DNA of 19,978 bases. It comes from Actinomycetes bacterium (GTDB taxonomy: Bacteria > Actinomycetota > Actinomycetes > Mycobacteriales > Mycobacteriaceae). The notes beneath the pieces are model-generated. The model searched no databases. It was given only the letters and a program-made list of their open reading frames with translations, and was not told the origin of the DNA. This document shows, in pieces, positions 7,862 through 14,226 of this stretch (the first letter of the stretch is position 1; each line of letters begins with the position of its first letter). The DNA is taken from positions 1-19,978 of the forward strand of contig JAEWRC010000069.1 of assembly GCA_023460175.1 (NCBI GenBank), in the 5' to 3' direction. Position numbers and translations under genes: made by a program.

Positions 7862-7883
7862 ATCGTAGGTCTCTGCTTACGAT
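7862..7883. promoter_or_regulatory. Inverted repeat, probable MarR operator, overlapping the -10 of the DinB-fold gene
   Basis: Perfect arms ATCGTA (7862-7867) and TACGAT (7878-7883) are separated by ten bases. The left arm, read on the minus strand as TACGAT, is the -10 hexamer of the leaderless gene at 7855. The right arm lies in the -35 region of marR. A bound MarR dimer could block both promoters. This is inference from position and symmetry. Confidence 0.55.
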
Positions 7884-7894
7884 GTGGCAATGCC

Positions 7895-7900
7895 TAATAT
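7895..7900 (+). promoter_or_regulatory. -10 element for leaderless marR
   Basis: TAATAT lies exactly six bases before the ATG at 7907 (positions -12 to -7 if transcription starts on the ATG). It is a perfect TANNNT match and supports this start codon. Confidence 0.6.
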
Positions 7901-7906
7901 CGCGGT

Positions 7907-8344
7907 ATGACATCGCCGCCGCGGCCCGACCTCGCCGCCATGCTGGCCCCCCTGCTGCGCGACCTGGCGGCCGCCGAGGTGCCGATCCTCGACGAGCACG
8001 GCTTGACGATGTGGGGCTACAGCGTGTTGGTCGCACTCGATCGAGGGCCGATGCGCAGCCAGGCAGCCCTGGCGGAATCGATCAATGCGGACAAGACGCG
8101 GATCATCCCGACGCTCGACGAATTGCAGGCGCAGGGCTACATCGAACGGCATCCGGACCCGGCCGACCGCAGGGTAAGGCTGTTGGCCCTCACGGATTCC
8201 GGCCGCAGAGTGAAGGATTCGGCACAAACGGCCATTCAACGCGGCGAGGAGCGTTGGCTGTCGCAGCTACCGGCCGGTGATCGCGCCGCCTTCCTGCGGG
8301 CGCTTCGCCGATTCGCCGAGGACGGCGATCAGACCCTCGCCTAA
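7907..8344 (+). CDS. MarR family transcriptional regulator, 145 aa
   Basis: DNA-binding homodimer of the MarR family. The N- and C-terminal helices (about 8-28 and 105-140) would form the dimer interface. The winged helix-turn-helix spans about 34-100: MWGYSVLVAL, the recognition-helix region SQAALAESINADKTRIIPTLDELQAQGYIER, and the diagnostic wing DPADRRVRLLALTDSGR (84-100). The effector ligand is unknown. It is divergently transcribed from the thiol-dependent DinB-fold enzyme gene, with a 22-bp palindrome between them. That suggests it represses itself and the enzyme and responds to a toxic or aromatic compound or thiol stress. The stop codon overlaps the recX stop on the other strand by three bases. 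Confidence 0.9.
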   Translation: MTSPPRPDLAAMLAPLLRDLAAAEVPILDEHGLTMWGYSVLVALDRGPMRSQAALAESINADKTRIIPTLDELQAQGYIERHPDPADRRVRLLALTDSGRRVKDSAQTAIQRGEERWLSQLPAGDRAAFLRALRRFAEDGDQTLA

Positions 8345-8904
8345 ACCTTGCGGCGTTCCTGCTCGGCGGCGAGTTCCACGCTGACGACGTCGAAGGCCAT
8401 GCCCTGGTGGTAGCCGCGGCGGGCCAGCATGCCGACCAGGCGCCGGGTCACCTTGACGTCATCGTCGTCGGACAACCGTTCGCGACGCAGCTTGGCGCGC
8501 ACCAACTCCTCGGCGCGCTGCCGTTCGGCACCGGCATCGATGCCGGCCAGCGCCTCGTCGATGACCTCGTCGTCCACGCCTTTGGTGCGCAACTCGGCGG
8601 CCAGCGCACGCTTGCCCTTGCCGGCGTTGATCCGCCGGGAACGCACCCACTGCTCGGCGAAGTCGGCGTCGTCGAGCAGGCCCACCTCGACCAACCGGTT
8701 CAGGACCGCCTCGGCGATGTCGGCGGGGTAGCCCCGCTTACTCAGCTGCTCGGCCAGTTCGGCCCGAGTGCGGGCCCGCACGGTGAGCAGACGCAGGCAC
8801 AGCGCCCGCGCCTGCTCGGCGCGCTTGACCGGGTCGACCTCCTCGACCGGCCCGGCCTCGGCGGCCTCAGAAGTCGACCGGGGCCGGGAGGACACCGTCG
8901 TCAC
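8341..8904 (-). CDS. recX: RecX, RecA regulatory protein, 187 aa
   Basis: RecX binds RecA filaments and restrains recombinase and coprotease activity. The protein shows helical triplet-repeat organisation: ARALCLRLLTVRARTRAELAEQLSKRGYP (about 32-60), LVEVGLLDDADFAEQWVRSRR (71-91), KRALAAELRTKGVDDEVIDEAL (98-119) and VTRRLVGMLARRGYHQGMAFDVV (152-174). These match mycobacterial RecX. The start is taken as GTG 8904 (VTTVSSRPRST), 38 bases inside the recA 3' end, as in other mycobacteria where the two genes overlap and are co-transcribed; GTG 8895 is an alternative. An acidic run DDDD sits near residue 146. Expression would follow the recA damage-inducible promoters. Confidence 0.93.
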   Translation of the reverse strand: MTTVSSRPRSTSEAAEAGPVEEVDPVKRAEQARALCLRLLTVRARTRAELAEQLSKRGYPADIAEAVLNRLVEVGLLDDADFAEQWVRSRRINAGKGKRALAAELRTKGVDDEVIDEALAGIDAGAERQRAEELVRAKLRRERLSDDDDVKVTRRLVGMLARRGYHQGMAFDVVSVELAAEQERRKV

Positions 8905-11011
8905 TCGCGTCGTCGGTCAGCACGGCGCCGATACCGAGCTTCTCCTTGATCTTCTTCTCGATCTCTGCGGCCGCGTCCTTGTTGTTCAGCAGGAAGTTCC
9001 GCGCGTTCTCCTTGCCCTGGCCCAGCTGCTCACCCTCGTAGGTGAACCACGACCCGGACTTGCGGATGAAGCCGTGCTCGACGCCCATGTCGATGAGCGA
9101 GCCCTCCTTGGAGATGCCCTTGCCGTAGAGGATGTCGAACTCGGCCTGCTTGAACGGCGGCGAAACCTTGTTCTTGACGATCTTGGCGCGGGTCCGGTTA
9201 CCGACCGCGTCGGTGCCGTCCTTGAGCGTCTCGATCCGCCGGACGTCGATGCGCACGGAGGCGTAGAACTTCAAAGCCTTTCCGCCCGTTGTCGTTTCGG
9301 GACTGTTGTGCACCATGACGCCATCGACGAAGTAGTTGTGGTTGCCCTCCACCTCGATGTCGAAGCGATTCATCGACCGGGTGTGCGGCTTGACGTGGAT
9401 GTCGAGGATCCGCGCCGGCACCAGGCGTTCGGTGGGCTCGACGAACTGTGGGGTGACCGTGCCTTGGCCGCGGAATCGCGGCAGCAGCTTGTACTCCATC
9501 GACGGCGCCATGTAGGGCGCCACCATTTCTTGGAACTTCGCCGTCGCCGCTGTGGAAAACACCAGCACCGCTTTACCTGCCGCACCCGCGTGGCGCAGCC
9601 GGACGTCCAGCCCGTGCGTGTCGCGCAGGTAGTCACGCAGACGATCGCGAGAGCCCACACTCATGGCTTCGACGCAGATCTCGATGCGGCCGCTGCCGCC
9701 CTCGGTTCGCTGCTGCAGCCCCTTCGAGCGGACGGTGAAACCGCCGTCATCCATGTACCAGATGGCCAACGCCAACGGAGTGAGCGCTTTCAGATAGTCC
9801 TCGGACAGGAACTTCTTGCCGTCCCCCAGGTATACGGCGCGCTGCAACTCGGCCAACTCCGGCAAGGGCGTGAAATCGACGAACCGGGCACCCTTGGCGT
9901 TCTCACGCACCGAGTGCGTGATGTTGGCGAGCAGATCCGTCTTCCACTGCAGGTAATCGACCTGCTTCGCACCGTGGCCCATCCGGAAGCGAACACCATT
10001 GCGGTCACGGCGATTCGGTGAGAGATTCCCATCCCCCATCAACGAACCGAGCACCACCTGGAACTGCTGATCGCTGAGGCGATGCGGCTCGGAAGCCATG
10101 ACCCGGTCCCCGGCGATGAGGTCGCCGGCCTCCGACCAACCCGCCGGGGTGCGAATCAGATGGTTGGGTGTAGCGGCGAACTGCGAGCGCCCGTTACCGC
10201 CCGACTTCTCTACCGTGAACTGCAAGAACTGCTCGGCCGGTCCGTTGTTGAACCAGTTCACGATCTTTCGCGGCACGATCTGGTCGGCCACAGGGTCGTA
10301 GGACAGCACCTCGACGTCCATCTTGTTGTTGACGATCTTGCCGATCTTCTCGGTGGTGCCGTCGGCCAACTGAACCCGAGTGCTGTAGTTGAAACACCCG
10401 AACATCACGCCGATTTTTTCGCGCAACTGGTTGATGAAGATCGCCGTGGTGCCCGAATTACTCAGGGCGCCGGTGAGCTTCCGGAGCGCCTGGCTCATCA
10501 GTCGGGCCTGCAGGCCGACGTGGCTGTCGCCCATCTCGCCCTCGATCTCGGCGCGCGGCACCAGGGCGGCCACCGAGTCGATGACCAGGATGTCCAGCGC
10601 ACCCGAGCGGATCAGCATGTCGGCGATCTCGAGGGCCTGCTCGCCGGTGTCGGGCTGGGAGACCAACAGCGCGTCGGTGTCCACGCCGAGCGCCTTGGCG
10701 TATTCGGGGTCCAGCGCGTGCTCGGCGTCGATGAACGCCGCGATCCCGCCGGCAGCCTGGGCGTTGGCCACCGCGTGCAGCGCGACGGTGGTCTTACCCG
10801 AAGACTCCGGGCCGTAGATCTCGATGACGCGGCCCCGGGGCAGGCCGCCGATGCCCAGCGCGACGTCCAGCGCGATGGACCCGGTGGGGATCACGGCGAT
10901 CGGTTGCCGCGCCTCCTCGCCGAGTCGCATCACCGAGCCTTTGCCGTGACTCTTCTCAATCTGCGCGAGAGCGAGCTCGAGGGCCTTCTCGCGATCGGGG
11001 GCCTGCGCCAT
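8867..11011 (-). CDS. recA: RecA recombinase precursor with in-frame intein, 714 aa (350 aa after splicing)
   Basis: ATP-dependent strand-exchange protein and LexA coprotease. Extein residues 1-205 contain Walker A GPESSGKT (67-74) and Walker B ILVID (141-145). The N-extein ends in ...LREKIGVMFG and the C-extein resumes SPETTTGGKALKFYAS, so the 364-residue insert interrupts the L2 DNA-binding loop. The unspliced protein should therefore be inactive. The joined sequence is 350 residues, normal for mycobacterial RecA, and ends GVLPAPVDF. The ATG at 11011 is preceded by GGAGAGG seven bases upstream; the longer upstream frame is not RecA-like. Residue 252 of the mature protein is Val (KNKVSPPFK), whereas M. 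tuberculosis carries its different intein before a Cys there. recX follows with overlap. Upstream lie a PafBC-type promoter and a LexA box. Confidence 0.97.
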   Translation of the reverse strand: MAQAPDREKALELALAQIEKSHGKGSVMRLGEEARQPIAVIPTGSIALDVALGIGGLPRGRVIEIYGPESSGKTTVALHAVANAQAAGGIAAFIDAEHALDPEYAKALGVDTDALLVSQPDTGEQALEIADMLIRSGALDILVIDSVAALVPRAEIEGEMGDSHVGLQARLMSQALRKLTGALSNSGTTAIFINQLREKIGVMFGCFNYSTRVQLADGTTEKIGKIVNNKMDVEVLSYDPVADQIVPRKIVNWFNNGPAEQFLQFTVEKSGGNGRSQFAATPNHLIRTPAGWSEAGDLIAGDRVMASEPHRLSDQQFQVVLGSLMGDGNLSPNRRDRNGVRFRMGHGAKQVDYLQWKTDLLANITHSVRENAKGARFVDFTPLPELAELQRAVYLGDGKKFLSEDYLKALTPLALAIWYMDDGGFTVRSKGLQQRTEGGSGRIEICVEAMSVGSRDRLRDYLRDTHGLDVRLRHAGAAGKAVLVFSTAATAKFQEMVAPYMAPSMEYKLLPRFRGQGTVTPQFVEPTERLVPARILDIHVKPHTRSMNRFDIEVEGNHNYFVDGVMVHNSPETTTGGKALKFYASVRIDVRRIETLKDGTDAVGNRTRAKIVKNKVSPPFKQAEFDILYGKGISKEGSLIDMGVEHGFIRKSGSWFTYEGEQLGQGKENARNFLLNNKDAAAEIEKKIKEKLGIGAVLTDDASDDGVLPAPVDF
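9305..10396 (-). mobile_element. RecA-b-site intein with LAGLIDADG homing endonuclease, 364 aa
   Basis: The intein runs from Cys206 of the precursor (TGT codon) to Asn569, followed by Ser. Splicing blocks visible in intein numbering: A, C1-FNYSTRVQLADGTTEK; B, FAATPNH with T76 and H79; F, RFDIEVEGNHNYFVDG; G, VMVHN with H363 and N364, then the +1 nucleophile Ser. The two endonuclease dodecapeptides are VVLGSLMGDGN (about 114-124, acidic D122) and LAIWYMDDGGF (about 210-220, acidic D217). Both keep their Asp, so the endonuclease looks intact. The insertion point (after G205) and sequence match the M. leprae RecA intein family, not the M. tuberculosis intein, which sits after K251. GC content of sampled intein lines is lower than in the flanking exteins. 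Confidence 0.95.
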
Positions 11012-11018
11012 GATGGTG

Positions 11019-11025
11019 CCTCTCC
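11019..11025 (-). promoter_or_regulatory. recA ribosome binding site
   Basis: The minus strand reads GGAGAGG seven bases before the ATG at 11011. It fixes the recA start and rejects the longer upstream reading frame. Confidence 0.75.
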
Positions 11026-11064
11026 GGTAGTCGTGGTTGACCGGGTCTCGGTCGGTTGGCTGTG

Positions 11065-11087
11065 ACGGTAGAACAGCCCACCGACAA
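11065..11087 (-). promoter_or_regulatory. RecA-NDp (PafBC-dependent) DNA-damage promoter of recA
   Basis: The minus strand reads TTGTCGGTG, eight bases, then TACCGT. This is an exact match to the published mycobacterial RecA-NDp pattern TTGTCRGTG-N8-TANNNT, used by the LexA/RecA-independent PafBC (formerly ClpR) damage response. The -10 lies about 54 bases upstream of the recA ATG, leaving a leader with a good ribosome site. Confidence 0.85.
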
Positions 11088-11116
11088 AACTCGTCGGCCG
11101 AACGGTGACCACAATA

Positions 11117-11132
11117 ACGAACAGGTGTTCGA
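11117..11132. promoter_or_regulatory. LexA SOS box upstream of recA
   Basis: ACGAACAGGTGTTCGA matches the mycobacterial LexA palindrome TCGAAC-N4-GTTCGA at every specified position but the first. It lies about 30 bases upstream of the RecA-NDp element, in the short gap between the hydrolase stop and recA. LexA binding here would repress a second, SOS-type recA promoter. Confidence 0.85.
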
Positions 11133-11156
11133 ACGCAAGTAGGCGCGCCGCGTGTT

Positions 11157-11855
11157 TCAGCCGAGCCCGTGGAGCGCCTCGGCCAACTCGGCCGGCCGCG
11201 ACAGGAACGGCGAATGGCCGCCCGGCAACTCGCGGACTTCCGCCCGCAGCCGCTGCGGCGCCACCCGTCGTGACCAGTCCGGGCGCAGGATCCGGTCGTC
11301 GGTGCAGACGATCGCGGTGGACGGCACGGCCGGCAGCGGATCCATCGTCCAGACCGCGGTGGGCGGACCGTAGGCCTGGGGCCGCAACCTGGCCACGGCC
11401 GCATCGGCCGCCTCGGGCTCGCAGTCCTGGTAGAGCAGCGTGCGCGCCAGGTCGTGGTCGCTCCAGAAGGTGCACCCGTCCGCGCGGCTCAAACCCTTCA
11501 GATAGGCCGGATCCGTCATCCCGCCGGCACGTTCCTGGTCGGATTGGCTGCGGCCGGGCTCCGGGATCATCGCGCACAGGTAGACCGCGTGGCGCACCGG
11601 CGCGCGCTGGGCCACCAGCGGCAGCACGTTGCCGCTCAGCGAATGCCCCACCACGATCGGGTCCTCGACGATCGGGTTTCCTACATCGATGGCCGCCACC
11701 ACCGCGTCGGCATAGTCCTCGAAGCCCGCCGCGGGATCAGCACAGGGCAGGTCCATCGCGACGGCGCGATGACCGCGCCGCTGCAATTCGGGGATCAGCC
11801 GTTCCCAGCACCACGCGCCGTGCCAGGCACCGTGGACCAGGACGAAAGTGCTCAC
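11157..11855 (-). CDS. Alpha/beta hydrolase (salicylate-esterase-like), 232 aa
   Basis: Small single-domain serine hydrolase with no signal peptide. The N-terminus VSTFVLVHGAWHGAWCWERLIPEL carries the oxyanion HGxWHG motif of the plant MES / EstC-like family. The nucleophile elbow is VGHSLSG with Ser72; the fifth position of the usual GxSxG is Ser here. The acid is probably D186 or D187 (VCTDDRIL) and the base His214 (GGHSPF). The substrate is unknown; small esters are typical for the family. The GTG at 11855 is chosen because it begins exactly at the conserved VLVHGAWHG strand and lies 13 bases after the DUF3046 stop. It is probably the last gene of a glycosyltransferase-DUF3046-hydrolase operon, and its stop is 24 bases from the LexA box. 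Confidence 0.87.
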   Translation of the reverse strand: MSTFVLVHGAWHGAWCWERLIPELQRRGHRAVAMDLPCADPAAGFEDYADAVVAAIDVGNPIVEDPIVVGHSLSGNVLPLVAQRAPVRHAVYLCAMIPEPGRSQSDQERAGGMTDPAYLKGLSRADGCTFWSDHDLARTLLYQDCEPEAADAAVARLRPQAYGPPTAVWTMDPLPAVPSTAIVCTDDRILRPDWSRRVAPQRLRAEVRELPGGHSPFLSRPAELAEALHGLG

Positions 11856-11868
11856 GCCGGCGATACTT

Positions 11869-12063
11869 TCACCATTGGTCGCGGGGTACCTCGAAATCCG
11901 CGCACAACGCCCGCCAGACCGCGCGTGGTTCCACGCCGTCCTCGATGGCCTGGGCCGCGGTACGGCCACCCACGGTGCTCAGCACGTGGTCGACCAGCAG
12001 CGAGGAGCCGCGCACCGGGCCGAACTGTCCCTCGACGAGCTCGTGGAATTCGGTCAACCGCAC
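11869..12063 (-). CDS. DUF3046 small protein (Rv2738c-like), 64 aa
   Basis: Actinobacterial DUF3046 protein of unknown function, almost always found beside recA. The sequence VRLTEFHELVEGQFG...DHVLSTVGGRTAAQAIEDGVEPRAVWRALCADFEVPRDQW shows the conserved GGRTAAQAIEDG block and the C-terminal VPRxxW. There are no membrane segments. The GTG at 12063 is preferred because the family begins at this RLTEFH segment, and TAGATT lies seven bases upstream, giving a near-leaderless transcript. An upstream in-frame start at 12111 would overlap the glycosyltransferase. It lies 26 bases from the end of the glycosyltransferase gene and 13 bases before the hydrolase gene. Confidence 0.9.
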   Translation of the reverse strand: MRLTEFHELVEGQFGPVRGSSLLVDHVLSTVGGRTAAQAIEDGVEPRAVWRALCADFEVPRDQW

Positions 12064-12070
12064 GTCGACA

Positions 12071-12076
12071 AATCTA
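12071..12076 (-). promoter_or_regulatory. Possible -10 for the DUF3046 gene
   Basis: The minus strand reads TAGATT seven bases before the GTG at 12063. It fits TANNNT and would yield a transcript starting on, or one base before, the GTG. Confidence 0.4.
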
Positions 12077-12089
12077 CCGAATCGGCTTT

Positions 12090-13253
12090 CTATCCCACCA
12101 CGGACTGGCACACCCGTACCGGATCGTCAACCTGCGCCACCGACGCCCCGGCGGCGCGCGCGGCCTCGGCATAGCGCGGTGCGGCCAACACCTCCCCGAC
12201 GGCGTCGATCAGCGCTTCGGCACCCAGCGGCCGGATCAGGCGGCCACTGCCCTGGCGCACCACCCGATTCGCCATCTCCCACTGGTCGCCACCGCCCGGC
12301 ACGACCACCATGGGCACCCCCGCCAGCAGGGTCTTGGCGACGATTCCGTGGCCGCCGCCGCAGATCATCAGGTCCGCCCCGGTGAGCAGTTCGTCCTGCC
12401 GGCCCAGGCCGACCACGGCCCACGGCGGCACGTCGAGCTCGGCGCCGCCGAGTCGGGAGACCGCGATGCGGGCCCCGGCCGGCAGCGTCTCCCCGGGCAC
12501 CAGGGTCTGCAGCGCCAGTTCGGCCATCCCGAGGGCCCCGGTGGTGGCCGTCGACGGTGCCACCACGATCAACGGCCCGTCTCCCGGCGGCGGGGTCAGC
12601 ACCTCCTCGGTGGGCTCGAAGTGCAGCGGACCCACCACCACCGCCTCGGCGGGCCAGTCCGGGCGCGGCACCTCCAGTGCGGGCAGCGTGGCGATCAGCC
12701 GGCGCACGGGTCCCGGGTCGTCGGCCCGCAGACCGATGCTCTGCCGGGCCGCGGCGCGCTGCGCCAACCCCGCCCGCCAGGAGCGCGCGGTGAGCTTGCG
12801 CATGACGGCGTCGCGCAGCCGGCCGCGCAGCCCCGTGCCCGGCGCCAGCCCGCTGCCCAGCGGCGGCAGCCCCTTGGACGGCAGATAGAGCGGGTGCGGG
12901 TTGAGTTCGACCCACGGCAGGCCCAGCAGTTCGGCGGCCATCCCGCCGCAGGCCGTGATGACATCGGAAACCACCAGGTCGGGGGCCAGCGCGGCGATCG
13001 GCTCGGCGTTGAGCACGGCCATCCGCGCGGCCCGGCGGTGGATCTTCTCCCCCGCGTCGGCGTCGTCGTCCTCGTCGGTGGGGTCCAGACCGAGCAGCTC
13101 GGCGGCCGCGATCCCGGCCGCCCGCGCCGCCTCGAGCCACTCGAGGCCGGTGTACAGGGTCGGTTCGGCGCCGGCGGCCCGCAGCTTGCGGCACAGCGCG
13201 ATGGCAGGGAAGGCATGTCCGGGATCGGGGCCGGCGACCACGGCAATTCGCAT
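12090..13253 (-). CDS. GT-B (UGT/GT1-like) glycosyltransferase, Rv2739c-like, 387 aa
   Basis: Predicted sugar transferase with two Rossmann domains. The N-terminal domain opens MRIAVVAGPDPGHAFPAIALCRKL, typical of GT1/MurG-like enzymes, where GH contacts acceptor or catalysis. The C-terminal domain carries the donor-binding signature at about 295-330: CGGGHGIVAKTLLAGVPMVVVPGGGDQWEMANRV, equivalent to HGGxGTxxEALxxGVPxxxxPxxxDQxxNA. The acidic insert DPTDEDDDADAGEK (about 58-71) is probably a surface loop. Donor and acceptor are unknown. The ATG at 13253 is preferred, as the Rossmann strand starts there and GGCAGG lies eight bases upstream; a GTG two codons earlier (13259) is possible. It is divergent from ephG, with only about 35 bases between the starts. 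Confidence 0.88.
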   Translation of the reverse strand: MRIAVVAGPDPGHAFPAIALCRKLRAAGAEPTLYTGLEWLEAARAAGIAAAELLGLDPTDEDDDADAGEKIHRRAARMAVLNAEPIAALAPDLVVSDVITACGGMAAELLGLPWVELNPHPLYLPSKGLPPLGSGLAPGTGLRGRLRDAVMRKLTARSWRAGLAQRAAARQSIGLRADDPGPVRRLIATLPALEVPRPDWPAEAVVVGPLHFEPTEEVLTPPPGDGPLIVVAPSTATTGALGMAELALQTLVPGETLPAGARIAVSRLGGAELDVPPWAVVGLGRQDELLTGADLMICGGGHGIVAKTLLAGVPMVVVPGGGDQWEMANRVVRQGSGRLIRPLGAEALIDAVGEVLAAPRYAEAARAAGASVAQVDDPVRVCQSVVG

Positions 13254-13276
13254 CGCCACAGCCTGCCACAGCGCAT

Positions 13277-13282
13277 TAGGCT
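13277..13282 (+). promoter_or_regulatory. -10 element for leaderless ephG
   Basis: TAGGCT lies exactly six bases before the ATG at 13289, i.e. at -12 to -7 for a transcript starting on the ATG. No ribosome site precedes the ATG, which agrees with leaderless translation. Confidence 0.55.
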
Positions 13283-13288
13283 GTCCCC

Positions 13289-13741
13289 ATGACGGAGCAG
13301 ACCAACGGTCTCGTAGGCCACACCACCGCCGAATCCGACATCGCCGTCGTGGAGAAGTTCTTCTCCGCGCTGCGCGACAAGGACCTCGACACCGCCGAGT
13401 CGCTGCTGGACGCCGACGTCGTCTATCAGAACGTCGGCCTGCCGACGATCCACGGCAACCGGCGCGCCATGAAGCTGTTCGCCGGCATGCAGCGCCCCAG
13501 CCTGGGCTTCGACCTGAAGATCCATCGGACGGCGGCCGACCACGGCACCGTGCTCAACGAGCGCACCGACGTCATCACCGTCGGCCCGGTCCGCATGCAG
13601 TTCTGGGTGTGCGGGGTCTTCGAGGTCCGCAACGGGCGGATCACGTTGTGGCGGGATTACTTCGACTTTTACGACATGACCAAGGGGTTGCTGCGCGGCC
13701 TGCTCGGCGCGATCGTCCCGGGCCTGCGCCCGACGCTGTGA
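13289..13741 (+). CDS. ephG: Limonene-1,2-epoxide hydrolase family epoxide hydrolase, 150 aa
   Basis: Small cytosolic epoxide hydrolase of the SnoaL/LEH cone fold, which opens epoxides with water through an Asp-Arg-Asp triad. Candidate active-site residues are Y46 and N48 (VVYQNVG), R92 and D94 (NERTDVI) and D123 (LWRDYFDFYD). They are arranged as in the Rhodococcus limonene enzyme and M. tuberculosis EphG (Rv2740), which acts on bulky lipid or steroid epoxides. FWVCGVFEVRNGRITLWRDYFD is a strong match to mycobacterial EphG. The natural substrate here is unknown. Position beside the Rv2739c-like gene also agrees with Rv2740. The start is supported by the leaderless -10 element. Confidence 0.93.
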   Translation: MTEQTNGLVGHTTAESDIAVVEKFFSALRDKDLDTAESLLDADVVYQNVGLPTIHGNRRAMKLFAGMQRPSLGFDLKIHRTAADHGTVLNERTDVITVGPVRMQFWVCGVFEVRNGRITLWRDYFDFYDMTKGLLRGLLGAIVPGLRPTL

Positions 13742-13809
13742 CCGCCGTCATTGCCGCAGGTTGCTAGCATTTTCGGTAGACAACCCTCGCCGAGAATGAA
13801 CAGTGGATC

Positions 13810-14226
13810 ATGAGCAATAACGCCGCCGCGACCAAGCCGAACCTCTGGCAGTACATCAAATACTGCTACGGCGGTCGCCTCCCCGCCTCCATGAGCGACT
13901 GGGTGCGCAACGACCTGGCCGGCCCGGGTGCGACGCGACGCATGATGGTCCGGATGTTCATCCCGGCGGTGCTGATCCTGCTGCCGTTCTGGTTCATCCC
14001 CACGTCGCTGTTCGTGCACCTGGGCATGACGGTGCCGATCCTGATCCCGTTCGTGTATTTCTCGCACGCGCTGAACAAGGTGTGGCGGCGGCACATGCTG
14101 CGGGTACACGGACTCGATCCGGCCTTGGTCGACGCGATCTCCCGGCAAAAGAAGGCCCATGTCCATCAGGCCTACGCCGAGAAGTACGGCCCGCGCAGCG
14201 GGCCGCCTTCGAGCCACGACGTCTGA
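13810..14226 (+). CDS. Small two-helix membrane protein (resembles DUF5313), 138 aa
   Basis: Hypothetical protein; I recognise it only as resembling the mycobacterial DUF5313 family (NLWQYIKYCYGGRLPASMSDWVRNDLAGPGATRRMMVR). An amphipathic/basic N-terminal third leads into two hydrophobic segments at about 48-66 and 68-88. A basic cytosolic tail follows, with HALNKVWRRHMLRVHGLDP and HQAYAEKYGP. There is no signal peptide or enzymatic motif. The ATG at 13810 is the apparent start; a TAGCAT hexamer about 40 bases upstream may be its -10. The gene occupies the place where M. tuberculosis has other genes next to pspM, on the opposite strand, and ends ten bases from the pspM stop. A role in envelope stress is possible from location only. 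Confidence 0.78.
   Translation: MSNNAAATKPNLWQYIKYCYGGRLPASMSDWVRNDLAGPGATRRMMVRMFIPAVLILLPFWFIPTSLFVHLGMTVPILIPFVYFSHALNKVWRRHMLRVHGLDPALVDAISRQKKAHVHQAYAEKYGPRSGPPSSHDV

Noticed and set aside
9370..9660. Small open frames inside the intein region as separate genes
   Set aside because: They are out-of-frame shadows of the continuous recA-intein reading frame, rich in Arg/Ser/Trp and without recognisable motifs.
11012..11404. N-terminal extension of recA to an upstream start at 11404
   Set aside because: The extra residues are Arg/Pro/Ser-rich, overlap the upstream hydrolase gene and run across the LexA and RecA-NDp sites. A ribosome site directly precedes the ATG at 11011, where the conserved RecA N-terminus begins.
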